Source: UBA1081 sp045639185
GTDB lineage: Bacteria; Bacillota; Clostridia; Oscillospirales; Acutalibacteraceae
DNA: 57,682 nucleotides
Direction of reading: 5' to 3'
NCBI GenBank assembly: GCA_045639185.1
Contig: JAZUCO010000122.1
Coordinates: 1 to 57,682, forward strand
Shown here: piece by piece, positions 25,350 to 33,652 of the stretch
How the letters are laid out: each line of letters opens with the position of its first letter
Position numbering within the stretch: the first letter of the stretch is position 1
Program-made: the position numbers and the translations under genes
Notes under the pieces: generated by a model
What the model was told of the DNA's origin: nothing
Databases searched by the model: none
The model's input: only the letters and a program-made list of their open reading frames with translations

Positions 25350-25510
25350 GTGCCTTTCGGCACGTGAAGCGATGCTGCGCATCGTGAAGTTGCTATGCAG
25401 TGAAGTTTGCTTCGCAAGTGTTTTTGCACACTTAACTTCACATTGTGCAAAGCATAATGCTTCACAGCGGCAAAGCCGCTGCTTCACTTGGGCGTCGCCC
25501 AAACTTCACT
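25350..25510. repeat. Branched hairpin cluster spaced by GTGAAG/CTTCAC
   Basis: A chain of small hairpins with mostly 3-base loops (GTGCC/GGCAC, GATGC-TGC-GCATC, GCGGC-AAA-GCCGC, GGGC-GTC-GCCC). They are separated by GTGAAG on the left half and CTTCAC on the right half around a central AAGTGT...GCACACTT stem. The whole can fold as a branched tree. No gene is present. Confidence 0.7.
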
Positions 25511-25735
25511 AAATATTGAAAAATCCTGCAATTTAGGTTACCGTCAGGTGACCTGATATTTTTTATTGCAGAAATTGGTTCCCATAGCCTTTTGTTTGTT
25601 CCGAACCAATAGTGAGGGACCAGGCATTGAGTACGACCGCTGGCGGAGGCAGATGAAGGGAGTACGAAATGGCGCAGCGGTCAAAATCGGCAGCGAAGTG
25701 ACGAGCGTAGCCGATTTTGGGTACCGCAAAAGGTC

Positions 25736-25766
25736 GCCATGGGTTCGAATCCCGTTACTCCGACCA
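25736..25766 (+). repeat. Third copy of the tRNA-Pro 3' end (old attachment site)
   Basis: 31 bp from GCCATGGG through CCGACCA, identical to the tRNA 3' end. It follows a 55-bp hairpin-rich stretch (AAAATCGGC / GCCGATTTT at 25683-25718) and is immediately succeeded by its own terminator. It marks an earlier integration or a remnant between 25298 and 25766. Confidence 0.8.
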
Positions 25767-25769
25767 TAT

Positions 25770-25820
25770 AAGAACGAAAGTTATGATACCAAAGGTATTG
25801 CAACTTTCGTTCTTTTTCTT
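25770..25820 (+). terminator. Terminator following the third tRNA-end copy
   Basis: AAGAACGAAAGTT (25770-25782) pairs with AACTTTCGTTCTT (25802-25814), inner ATACC/GGTAT, then T residues. It repeats the pattern of a tRNA-end copy directly followed by a different strong terminator. Confidence 0.8.
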
Positions 25821-26071
25821 TTTGCAAAAAGCCTTGTGTCACAAGGTTTTTGCTGTTCCAGTACAAAAGATTAGTTTCATTGTATCAAAATTGACCACAC
25901 CAAAGTCGAAGTTGAGTGACTCCAACCTCTCATTTTCGCACCAGAACAAATAACAATGACACTCAACTCAAAAGATAAGTGTCATTAACTCCAGTTTTGT
26001 TTCATTGCATTATATTGCAATTTATTTGCAAATCGTTTATAATAATAAAAAATTTTAGGAGTACAAATCAA

Positions 26072-26632
26072 ATGGGAATCTTAAATTTTTTCAAGACGAA
26101 AAGCAAACCTGCAATGACAGCGGAAGTGGAAGAAAATTCTACACTAAAACCTGCGAAAAAGTCTAACTGGATATCAGACCGTGTTTCAGAAAGCATTGGT
26201 AAAAACGAATTATCAGATTTGTTAGTAGGAAAAAACAACTACTTTTTCTCTCATCGAGAATACCCAGGAGAGCACGATTATGGTGTTATCCTTTCTTCCG
26301 GAATATATGAATATTTCAGAAATGATTATGAAATAAAACAGCTTTTTGAAGATACATTATTATGTTTAATGAATGGTACTCCCTGTGACCTTTTAATTGC
26401 CTTTCAATATATTTGGCGTCAAAGATGTTGTGAATTTCGTGGGACGGCTCCATTTGAAATTGACAAAAAAATTCTTGCAACAATTGCAGCAAAAATCGTC
26501 GAAAAAGAAGCGGAGTTAAAATCGTATAAAGAACGATACGAATTTGGTAGTGAACTTCAAGATGGAGCTTGGGAGCATATTCATAATATTGTTAACTCAA
26601 TAGAAACTGAATACAATAGCAAAATGTTTTAG
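26072..26632 (+). CDS. Hypothetical protein (accessory, between old attachment sites)
   Basis: 186 residues, start at ATG 26072 after AGGAGT. A basic Lys-rich head (FFKTKSKPAM) of about 35 residues is followed by a mixed alpha/beta domain (NNYFFSHREYPGEHDYGVIL, FEDTLLCLMNGTPCDLL, a long KEAELKSYKERYEF helix). No family is recognised. The soluble acidic fold, single-gene unit and location between stacked attachment sites are typical of immunity or accessory proteins, but this is a guess. Confidence 0.6.
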   Translation: MGILNFFKTKSKPAMTAEVEENSTLKPAKKSNWISDRVSESIGKNELSDLLVGKNNYFFSHREYPGEHDYGVILSSGIYEYFRNDYEIKQLFEDTLLCLMNGTPCDLLIAFQYIWRQRCCEFRGTAPFEIDKKILATIAAKIVEKEAELKSYKERYEFGSELQDGAWEHIHNIVNSIETEYNSKMF

Positions 26633-26720
26633 CTTATACAAATATGAAATCATTTTTTCGCATACCAAAAATCAAAATGCACCAAGACACTTTTGTATCA
26701 AAATATGCGTTATAATTCAA

Positions 26721-26757
26721 AAAAGAAGATTACCTTTTGGTAGTCTTCTTTTTTTTA
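26721..26757 (+). terminator. Intrinsic terminator
   Basis: AAGAAGATTACC (26723-26734) and GGTAGTCTTCTT (26739-26750) with one wobble pair, followed by a T run; ends the hypothetical gene. The rest of 26633-26932 holds only this, a tRNA-like fragment (rejected) and the next terminator. Confidence 0.8.
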
Positions 26758-26872
26758 TTTAAGCAGAATAGGGATTCGAACCTCCTCGGCGAAGCCTAAC
26801 ACAAATCTTGCTGTTCAGTCTTCATATTTGCAACCATTTTTTCGGCTGAATTGCTGACCTATATATAAAATA

Positions 26873-26907
26873 AAATCCGAACTCTTACAGGGTTCGGATT
26901 TATTGTT
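26873..26907 (-). terminator. Terminator of the secreted EEP gene
   Basis: AAATCCGAAC / GGTTCGGATTT (26873-26901) with A/T runs on both sides; on the minus strand it lies 32 bp past the stop. Confidence 0.75.
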
Positions 26908-26932
26908 TTATTTAACGGATTCCGCTTTCAGC

Positions 26933-28516
26933 TCAGCCTAATTCCTTAAGCAATTCAGGAAGATTACCGATATCTGAAAGAATTTTGAAAAGAGCCTTGA
27001 AGAACCACATAATCTTCTGAATGAAATTGTTTTCAGCAGGCTTTGTTACAGCAAGATCCTGAGTGTTTTCGGCAAAATCTTCTGTTTTTATAAAGGTAAA
27101 GTCACATTCAGCAGCTGCATGGTCAGAGATAGCATTTCCATTGTCATCATACACTTCAACGTATCTGAAATCATTAACAACAAGGTCAACACCGCCGCCG
27201 CCTCTGTACATAAATCGTTCAACTGAGTCCCAGTTACCCCATGAGGGAAGACCTGATATGTGCCAGTTATACATATTGAAATAGTCACCGTTGTTGTGAT
27301 GTTCAACCCAGGCATCTTTCATTCCGAGTTCAACGCAAAGGATATTGTAAAGAGCACTGTTATCTTCACCGCTGTGTAAGTGATTGTTGAAGTCACCTGT
27401 TACAATTACGGGTCTGTCATTTTCTGCGGAACGTGCCTTGATGAATTCGGCAAGCTGCTTGTACTGACTTGTTCTTGCGGCAATTGAGCCTTCACCGCCG
27501 TATGCGTCTGCGTGTAAGTTGTAGAAATCCACATAAATACCGTTGCCGATATCTATAACCGAGTAAACAAAGCCCTTGGGAGTAAGTTCATCAGAGCCGT
27601 CTGTAAGAATACCGCTCTGTTCATTCCAGCTTACACGGGTTTCATTATAAATGGTCATATCCTTTGTGAATACGTTGAGTCCGTCACCGCCGGGAACATT
27701 GCCTGTGTGATTTGTGAGAAAGTTAAAGCCGTTCAGATTATCAACAAGATTATTGTGATATCCGAAATCTTCCTGTACAGCAACGATGTCAAAATCATTC
27801 TCTGAAAGGTATTTTGCAGCAGCCTTCTGGTTGGCAGGAACATCTTCACCGCTGAAAATGCCGAAAGGAAGACCGGCAACATTGAAGTTTGCAATCTTTA
27901 CATCGTATTTTTCAGCCCCGTCGTATTCATAAAGTTTAATGTCGAAATATTCTGTGAATACTTCACCGTTACAGGTGTAAACAAGTCTCCAGTAAATCTT
28001 GCTGTAATCTCTGAAGCCCTTTACCTGAGCATCCTTGAGAAAATCTCTGTAAAGAATACCGTACTCGTCACATTCTGCTACAGCCTCGTCACGATAAAAA
28101 GTAAGAGGCTTGCTGTAGTCAACGTTGCCCTGAGCATCCTTTTCCCAATAAACCGGGTTGTCTGTGGAGTTTACGCTGAAACCTGTCCAATTATTTTCAC
28201 CGTTGAGAGAAACCTTGCATTCAATTTCTGTAGTTCCTGCAGGAAATACAAAAGTGTAGGAAAGGTCGTTGATTTCACGGGAAATCGCATAATCGCCATC
28301 TGCGCTCTTTTCCTTGATTTCATAGGCCTGATGGCTTGTATATTCCATCTGATAAAGAGTGGATTTGTAGAGGAAGGGTGCCATTTCAACCTTAACCCCG
28401 TTTGCTGTTTCAAAGCTCTCTGCAGAAGCGGTTATACCTGCAGCTCCTGTACCGATAAGACATAAGCAATTAAGAGAAAGAACAACTGTAAGAATCAGAC
28501 AAAACAGTTTTTTCAT
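26933..28516 (-). CDS. Secreted endonuclease/exonuclease/phosphatase-family protein with amphipathic C-terminal tail
   Basis: Signal peptide about 1-31 (KKLFCLILTVVLSLNCLCLI). The N-terminal region (35-205) is beta-rich and may be a carbohydrate-binding or Ig-like module (KVSLNGENNWTGFSV). The DNase I-like domain (about 210-480) shows IANFNVAG, VAVQEDFGYH with catalytic Glu, FYNLHADAYGG, VTGDFNNHLH and ISDHAAAE. The tail (NNFIQKIMWFFKALFKILSD) is an amphipathic helix like those of the CotH-like and GH2 proteins. Start at ATG 28516 after GGAGAAATCAAT. It may be a secreted nuclease or sphingomyelinase-like phosphodiesterase. It lies between old tRNA-end copies and could be acquired. Confidence 0.87.
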   Translation of the reverse strand: MKKLFCLILTVVLSLNCLCLIGTGAAGITASAESFETANGVKVEMAPFLYKSTLYQMEYTSHQAYEIKEKSADGDYAISREINDLSYTFVFPAGTTEIECKVSLNGENNWTGFSVNSTDNPVYWEKDAQGNVDYSKPLTFYRDEAVAECDEYGILYRDFLKDAQVKGFRDYSKIYWRLVYTCNGEVFTEYFDIKLYEYDGAEKYDVKIANFNVAGLPFGIFSGEDVPANQKAAAKYLSENDFDIVAVQEDFGYHNNLVDNLNGFNFLTNHTGNVPGGDGLNVFTKDMTIYNETRVSWNEQSGILTDGSDELTPKGFVYSVIDIGNGIYVDFYNLHADAYGGEGSIAARTSQYKQLAEFIKARSAENDRPVIVTGDFNNHLHSGEDNSALYNILCVELGMKDAWVEHHNNGDYFNMYNWHISGLPSWGNWDSVERFMYRGGGGVDLVVNDFRYVEVYDDNGNAISDHAAAECDFTFIKTEDFAENTQDLAVTKPAENNFIQKIMWFFKALFKILSDIGNLPELLKELG

Positions 28517-28836
28517 ATTGATTTCTCCTTTTTCTGTGTTAATTTTGTGCAAAAATATTATATCTTAGCATTGTTACCAAATTATGAACATACAAAAAAA
28601 ATTAATAAAAAGAAAAAGCAAAAGCTTTTTTGAAAAAAAGGAAATACAATGTATTTTCTGCAAGAAAAACGATAAGTGAACTTTGCTCTGACGAGGCACA
28701 GCGGTCAGCCGTCGAATCCCGTTACTCTGACAAAAAAATAAGATTGCCGTATGATGACTTTGTTTTTTTATTGCAACGACTTTGAAAATCTGCTACAATA
28801 AAATTACCACATTAAACAAAGAGGAAGCTATTACTG
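28517..28836. other. Gap with a fourth, degenerate tRNA-Pro end copy
   Basis: TCGAATCCCGTTACTCTGAC at 28712-28731 differs from the tRNA-Pro end by one base. It is preceded by GGCACAGCGGTCA, which resembles GGCGCAGCGGTCA upstream of the third copy (25672-25684). This marks the outermost visible boundary of the integration hot spot. Otherwise AT-rich, with the promoter region of the ADP-ribosylglycohydrolase gene; no reading frame. Confidence 0.6.
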
Positions 28837-30093
28837 ATGTTAGGAGCTATTATCGGAGATATTGTTGGTTCAAAATACGAATTCAACAACATAAAAACAA
28901 AAGATTTTCCGCTTTTTTCAGATGATTGTGAATATACAGACGATTCAATTATGACAATTGCCGTGGCAAAAGCACTTCTCAGAAGTCGTAAAGACCGGAG
29001 CGACTTCAAGACTGTTCTTATTGAAGAAATGCAGACATTGGGAAAGCAATATCCTTGCCCTAAAGGCGGTTACGGTATGCGTTTTTCACGCTGGCTGACA
29101 GACTTTGACCCAAAGCCCTATAACAGTTTCGGCAACGGCTCTGCTATGCGTGTTTCGCCCTGCGGTATAATTGCTGTTGAGCTTTATGAAGCATTGTCGC
29201 TGGCAAAAGCATCAGCGGAAGTTACCCACAATCATCCTGAGGGAATCAAGGGTGCTCAGGCTGTTGCAGGTGCCGTTTTTCTTGCAAAGCAGCACAAGAC
29301 AAAAGATGAGATAGCTGATTTTATCCGCACAAATTTCTATGACATCGATTTTACATTGGATGAAATACGTCAGTCTTACAGCTTTAATGAATCTTGTCAG
29401 GGCACTGTGCCGCAAGCTATTGTTGCTTTTCTTGAATCAACATCTTTTGAGGATGCTATCCGCAATGCAGTTTCCCTGGGCGGTGATTGCGATACTCTCA
29501 CAGCAATAACAGGTTCAATTGCCTGGGCATATTATTGCCCGGCATGGGATTGGGAAAGAAACCGGGAATTTTTTTATTTCTATACCATTGTCAAAGAAAT
29601 TCTACCTGAAGAATTTATTGCAGTTATCGATGAATTTGAAAAATCATCATTAAGCCGTAAAGGAGCATATAACAGAATAGGACTCTGTACATCTCCAATC
29701 CCCCACAACAAGAGTTTTGTTATAGATGAACAGTTCAGACAGACACCTCCTGCAATGAGTATGGACGGTACAACAAGTCTGAAAGAAAAGATCAAACACT
29801 CTTTTACGGAAAGTCTGATTAACAATTTCTGTTCTGCAAAGCATTATTCCAAGATTCTGAAGGAATATGAAGTAGGTGTTCAGAATTATGGTGATTATTT
29901 TGAACTTTGCAACCGTATAGAAAAAGACCATACTCTTTTATATACTGCAACACTGGAAGAATGCCTGATTTATCTTACTTATCTCTGGCGTGCAGATTAT
30001 ATGTCGGGCGGATATCCCGGTTTTGACCATAGACACAAAGAAGAAATCAGAGCCGCAAGAATGCGTATTGTTGATATATTATTCTGTGAATAA
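28837..30093 (+). CDS. ADP-ribosylglycohydrolase family protein with C-terminal extension
   Basis: Removes ADP-ribose from modified targets. The DraG-type metal sites are visible: MLGAIIGDIVGS with TDDS (34-37), and GGDCDTLTAITG near 215-225. Core domain is about 1-260. The remaining 150 residues (about 265-418) form an extra helical domain (HSFTESLINNFCSAKHYSKIL, then ECLIYLTYLWRADYM) not present in minimal DraG proteins; I cannot name it. It starts at ATG 28837 with GAGGAAG upstream and lies just outside the last tRNA-end copy. Functions include nitrogenase control, toxin reversal and nucleotide signalling; none can be picked here. Confidence 0.88.
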   Translation: MLGAIIGDIVGSKYEFNNIKTKDFPLFSDDCEYTDDSIMTIAVAKALLRSRKDRSDFKTVLIEEMQTLGKQYPCPKGGYGMRFSRWLTDFDPKPYNSFGNGSAMRVSPCGIIAVELYEALSLAKASAEVTHNHPEGIKGAQAVAGAVFLAKQHKTKDEIADFIRTNFYDIDFTLDEIRQSYSFNESCQGTVPQAIVAFLESTSFEDAIRNAVSLGGDCDTLTAITGSIAWAYYCPAWDWERNREFFYFYTIVKEILPEEFIAVIDEFEKSSLSRKGAYNRIGLCTSPIPHNKSFVIDEQFRQTPPAMSMDGTTSLKEKIKHSFTESLINNFCSAKHYSKILKEYEVGVQNYGDYFELCNRIEKDHTLLYTATLEECLIYLTYLWRADYMSGGYPGFDHRHKEEIRAARMRIVDILFCE

Positions 30094-30099
30094 ATAAAT

Positions 30100-30132
30100 A
30101 AAGACGATTCTTATGAATGAATCGTCTTTTTT
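30100..30132. terminator. Bidirectional terminator
   Basis: AAAGACGATTC (30100-30110) and GAATCGTCTTTT (30119-30130) between convergent genes, with a T run on the plus strand and A/T tracts on the other side. Confidence 0.8.
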
Positions 30133-30138
30133 AATGTT

Positions 30139-30813
30139 TTATTTTTCTGTCTTTTTTCTGCCGATTTTGTCGAGTCCGAAGAATACAAAACCTACGGCTA
30201 CAAATGCAGAAAGAAGAATTGCTACCCATTTGAGTACTCCGCCAACTCCGAGAGTTTCGAGATTCACAAAGAAGTAAGGATAGATAAGCGGTGTATCTGT
30301 GCCGGGAATGAGAATTGATGTATCAAATCCCATAATTGCAGCATGAATGAAGATAAAGATGAGGTATGCAAGGGGAAATGCAATTGATGCAACTGGATAA
30401 TACCATTTACAATTCTTGCGTTCATAGAAAAGGAACCAGTCTGCAACATACATAATCGGAAGTACAACGTGGAATGTGAGGCTGCCGATTCTCCAGTTGA
30501 GCTGAGGGTCACGCTGACCCGCAAGCATAATATTGAATACAAGGAAGGTAAGAAGGATTCCGAGCATTCCGATAAACTTCAGAAGAGGTGCAGTTGTAAC
30601 AAAGCTGTCCTCTTTTTTCTTAATAGTCTGAACAAGACAAGCAAACATAATGCCTATACAAAGGAAATTGCTGATGTTTGTGAAATAAACATAGAATTCC
30701 CAGCGGAATTGTGTTATGTCCTCAAAAACGCCTGAACACGAAACAATACCCACAAAACCGAGTGTGCAATAGATTGTCTGAAAAATCAATTGTGCCGTTC
30801 TGTTTTTAATCAT
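30139..30813 (-). CDS. Pr6Pr family multipass membrane protein
   Basis: Six hydrophobic segments across 224 residues (starting near 9, 42, 80, 110, 140, 195). Characteristic positions include FYVYFTNISNFLC, FHVVLPIMYVADWFLF and the conserved YPYFFVN segment. Pr6Pr proteins are related to the eukaryotic FAR-17a/AIG1 (ADTRP-like) family, whose animal members hydrolyse fatty-acid esters of hydroxy fatty acids; the bacterial role is unknown. A basic cytosolic C-terminus (KIGRKKTEK) ends the protein. Its promoter carries one of the four heptamer direct-repeat sites, so it is a predicted target of the SARP-type regulator. Confidence 0.82.
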   Translation of the reverse strand: MIKNRTAQLIFQTIYCTLGFVGIVSCSGVFEDITQFRWEFYVYFTNISNFLCIGIMFACLVQTIKKKEDSFVTTAPLLKFIGMLGILLTFLVFNIMLAGQRDPQLNWRIGSLTFHVVLPIMYVADWFLFYERKNCKWYYPVASIAFPLAYLIFIFIHAAIMGFDTSILIPGTDTPLIYPYFFVNLETLGVGGVLKWVAILLSAFVAVGFVFFGLDKIGRKKTEK

Positions 30814-30850
30814 AAGAAATCTCCTTTCAGAATTTATAATTCTGACTTAT

Positions 30851-30885
30851 ATTATAGTCACTGCATATTACAAACTGCTTACAAA
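30851..30885 (-). promoter_or_regulatory. Heptamer direct-repeat promoter, site A
   Basis: Minus strand: TTTGTAA-GCAG-TTTGTAA (30885-30868), 11 bases, then TATAAT (30856-30851), 38 nt before the Pr6Pr start codon. One of four matching sites. Confidence 0.7.
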
Positions 30886-30897
30886 CTGACCGAAAAT

Positions 30898-32148
30898 TTA
30901 TTGATTTTTTGGCTTTGCAATAACAAAAGGTTGAATGTAAGGCTCAGCTTTTTCTGCGCAGGCACCCTCACGCCACATTCCGAGGAATCTGCCCAGGGGA
31001 AATGTGTAATATCCGTCCTGCTTGTGGTCGGTTACGTCATAAGGATCTGCAAAAATCAGCACATCGTCATAGGGTGTTTCGGATGAACAGGTGTCAATGC
31101 CTATAAGCACCTGCCAATGACCTGCCCAGTCAACCCAGTCTATCATAACGGGAGTGCCGCGGTCGATTGCATTTATAAAAAAGCTTTCGACATCTTCAAT
31201 TGTTTCAAATCTTCTGTCTGTACCGGCGTGAAAATCTGTTTCCCAGCCGATGAGATCAAAAAAATCCGCAATATTCTCAACAGAAGAGCCTCTTGAAGTA
31301 TGACTTTCCACAAGCTGACTTACTGCAATTTCATCATATTGTTTTTTGCCGTACCAGTTGAGCACCATAAGCGCGCTGGCTGCACCGCAGGTGTATTCTT
31401 TTGTCTGCTGATATGTTTCAAAATGCTCCAGGATATGAAGTGTACCCTCACTTTTCATATTGAAAAAATCATTTGCAACATAGTATCTTGACTTATTATG
31501 GTCTGCCACTCCGCCAAATGATGAAGCACCGTCTTTTTTCGGATTTTCTCCGTATTTTTCGGGGTACGGAATAGTGCCGACAAAGGTGTCTGCAAACATA
31601 TTTCCTTTGGCTTTCTGCATAATTTCAGCTTCATCTGCACAGTCAATATCAAGCCCCTCTGCAGAGAAGAATTTTACATCCCTGATTCCGAAAAATTCAA
31701 TTGCAAGAGCTTTTATATAGTCAAAACCGAAGTTATTTTCACCGATGAAACCGCCTGAAGTGGTAACATAATAAAGCTTCTGAGCTTTGCAAAGAGACTG
31801 CGGAATACCTTTTTCGGAGTAACGGAAAGTTATGCCGCATACGGTTATGTTTTCAAGATAAACTTTGAGCATTGACGGAAACATAAGATCCCAGTAAGGT
31901 GCGGCAATGACAATTGTATCTGCAGATGCAAACTGCTTTGCCAATGCAAAAAATTCATCGTCTGCTCTGCCGTTTCTGAGAAGCTCCTCTCTTTTTGCAA
32001 GAAGAGAGGAATCAAGAGGTTTTATGTCTTCACAAAAAAGCTCTACTGTCTGAATCTGCCCGTCAAGAGAACCGAGAAGATGCTGTGCAAGTTCATCTGT
32101 GCGTGAATCTTCTCTGCAACAGGCATTTATGTAAAGAATCTGTTTCAT
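30898..32148 (-). CDS. Fusion of flavodoxin-fold NAD(P)H oxidoreductase and C39-like cysteine peptidase domain
   Basis: N-terminal half (about 1-185) is a Flavodoxin_2/azoreductase-type domain: LYINACCREDSRTDELAQ, IVIAAPYWDLMFPSMLK, and VTTSGGFIGE at the FMN site. The C-terminal half (about 230-410) is a papain-like C39 domain with candidate Cys254 (EYTCGAAS), His344 (GHWQVLIG) and Asp368 (FADPYD). There is no signal peptide or transport motif, so a cytosolic peptidase or pseudo-peptidase is likely. Start is ATG 32148, one base after the stop of the upstream STAS-kinase (TGATATG); there is no clear ribosome-binding site, so coupling is probable. Last gene of the five-gene operon. Confidence 0.8.
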   Translation of the reverse strand: MKQILYINACCREDSRTDELAQHLLGSLDGQIQTVELFCEDIKPLDSSLLAKREELLRNGRADDEFFALAKQFASADTIVIAAPYWDLMFPSMLKVYLENITVCGITFRYSEKGIPQSLCKAQKLYYVTTSGGFIGENNFGFDYIKALAIEFFGIRDVKFFSAEGLDIDCADEAEIMQKAKGNMFADTFVGTIPYPEKYGENPKKDGASSFGGVADHNKSRYYVANDFFNMKSEGTLHILEHFETYQQTKEYTCGAASALMVLNWYGKKQYDEIAVSQLVESHTSRGSSVENIADFFDLIGWETDFHAGTDRRFETIEDVESFFINAIDRGTPVMIDWVDWAGHWQVLIGIDTCSSETPYDDVLIFADPYDVTDHKQDGYYTFPLGRFLGMWREGACAEKAEPYIQPFVIAKPKNQ

Positions 32149-32149
32149 A

Positions 32150-33316
32150 TCAGAATACAAGTGTATCGACCTTGTCGAGAGTTTCAATAAGTCTTGTTCT
32201 GTAATGGTTTATTGTTGCTTCGGCAGAATCTCTGCGCAGGCAACGGCGGAGAATACGCATATAACCGATAACTTTTGCCTTGTTTTCAACGTCGGTGATT
32301 GTGTTTTCATCCTCTGTGCCGAGATATCTTGCAAGAGAAAGACGCCAGAAACGGTTTGCTGTTTCGTATTCAAAACCAAAGAAACTTTCAGAACCTTCTT
32401 TATCTGATTCACCGAAACCGACATATGCATTGAACATTGAACCGAGTTCAAGTACGGGATGCCCCACTGAAAGTGTATCCATATCAATAAGAATAGGCTC
32501 ACCGTTCTGAATCATAACGTTGTTTGAATGATAATCGCCGTGGATAACGAAGTTGCTGTCGGGAATACCTTCAACAAGGTTTCTCATTTTCTGTGCGTGT
32601 GCATCGTCAAGATAATCATACAGAAAATCAACCCACTCGAGCACCCATTTCTTAAAATCGGGAAGGTCTCCGGTCTTTGTTTCTATTGCGTGAAGTTCTT
32701 TGACTGCATCAACATAATATGCAACGCTCTGAGACAGATCATCTTTATTAGCTCTGATGAGTTTTGTTACAGATGTTGCATTGAGAAGCTCTGTAAGGCT
32801 TCCGTAGCCGTCACCGATACGCACAATGCCGTAAGGAATTGCCGTGTTTACACCGAGAATGAAAGCTTTTCTTGAGCATTCACGCTCCTGCATAATTTCG
32901 GGAAGCGCATCTCTGTTGAAATACTGTTTGACGATTGTTTCGTCATCATAACGGTAAACGGCACCGTTTGCACCCTTTGCAATGAATTCGCAGTTATCCA
33001 CGCTGATTCGGGGATATGTTTTTTCAACAGTCATCATTTCTGTGAATCCTGTCATTTCAAAAATATCATAAACATCAGGTGAAACATTGATTATTGCAAG
33101 ACCGGGCTCTTCTTTTCTCAGACGGAGCATAATACGAAGACCTGCACTTGAGATATACTCGAGTGTGTCTGCGTCAAGTACTGTATGCATACCCTGATTT
33201 GCTTTTCTTATTTCATTGATGCCGTTTTCAACATCAGTTGCGTTTGAAGCATCAATTCTGCCTTCAAGATTTATGTATAAAATGTCTTTATCTGTTCTGA
33301 ATGTAATTTTATTCAT
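32150..33316 (-). CDS. STAS domain fused to APH/choline-kinase-like phosphotransferase
   Basis: Residues 1-100 are a STAS (anti-sigma antagonist) domain with the phosphorylatable site in LEYISSAGLRIML (Ser56/Ser57). Residues 105-388 are an aminoglycoside/choline-kinase fold. They contain a glycine-rich loop KGANGAVYR, Lys130 (IVKQY), catalytic HGDYHSNN (259-266) and metal-binding IDMD (277-280). Such kinases phosphorylate small molecules or proteins. The fusion to a STAS domain suggests the kinase is switched by the partner-switching phosphatase/kinase encoded upstream, or acts on it (inference). It lies 26 nt after the stand-alone STAS gene. Confidence 0.85.
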   Translation of the reverse strand: MNKITFRTDKDILYINLEGRIDASNATDVENGINEIRKANQGMHTVLDADTLEYISSAGLRIMLRLRKEEPGLAIINVSPDVYDIFEMTGFTEMMTVEKTYPRISVDNCEFIAKGANGAVYRYDDETIVKQYFNRDALPEIMQERECSRKAFILGVNTAIPYGIVRIGDGYGSLTELLNATSVTKLIRANKDDLSQSVAYYVDAVKELHAIETKTGDLPDFKKWVLEWVDFLYDYLDDAHAQKMRNLVEGIPDSNFVIHGDYHSNNVMIQNGEPILIDMDTLSVGHPVLELGSMFNAYVGFGESDKEGSESFFGFEYETANRFWRLSLARYLGTEDENTITDVENKAKVIGYMRILRRCLRRDSAEATINHYRTRLIETLDKVDTLVF

Positions 33317-33342
33317 TTCAGTTTACCTTTCCTGCCTTTGCA

Positions 33343-33639
33343 TTACTTAATTACAAGAATTTCTGCGAAGCCTGTCATTTCAAGAATATCCATAACTGAT
33401 TCACTTACATTCACAAGCTCCATACTGCCCTGAATATTCATCTTCTTCTGTGCTGAAAGAAGCACTCTGAGTCCTGCACTGGAAATGTAATCAACACCAC
33501 CGAAATCAAGCACAAGATTTGTGAGAGATTCCCCTTCACCGTTGATTGTTTTTTCAAGCTCGGGAGCTGTTGTTGTGTCAAGTCTGCCATCGATTTTAAG
33601 AATTGTTGCGTTATTTTCTTTTTCGATAATGATATTCAT
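33343..33639 (-). CDS. STAS-domain anti-sigma factor antagonist (SpoIIAA/RsbV-like)
   Basis: 98 residues, typical RsbV size. Signature DGRLDTTTAPELEK and VDYISSAGLRVLLSAQK with candidate phospho-Ser53/Ser54. In partner switching the unphosphorylated form binds the RsbW-like kinase and frees its partner; a PP2C phosphatase resets it. Both enzymes are fused in the gene just upstream (13-nt gap). The STAS domain of the downstream kinase fusion is a close paralog. No sigma factor gene is in the window, so the final target is not known. Confidence 0.93.
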   Translation of the reverse strand: MNIIIEKENNATILKIDGRLDTTTAPELEKTINGEGESLTNLVLDFGGVDYISSAGLRVLLSAQKKMNIQGSMELVNVSESVMDILEMTGFAEILVIK

Positions 33640-33652
33640 AAAAAAGTCTCCT

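Noticed and set aside
25350..25510. CRISPR array or REP array
   Set aside because: Repeat units are 6 bp spacers with palindromic inserts of changing sequence; no direct-repeat/spacer regularity.
25566..25953. Reading frames across the third tRNA-end copy
   Set aside because: They run through hairpins, the tRNA fragment and a terminator, lack ribosome-binding sites and resemble no protein.
26761..26803. Minus-strand fragment resembling the T arm and 3' end of a tRNA (GGTTCGAATCCC)
   Set aside because: The flanking bases do not form a proper 5-bp T stem and there is no acceptor, D or anticodon arm; at most a remnant.
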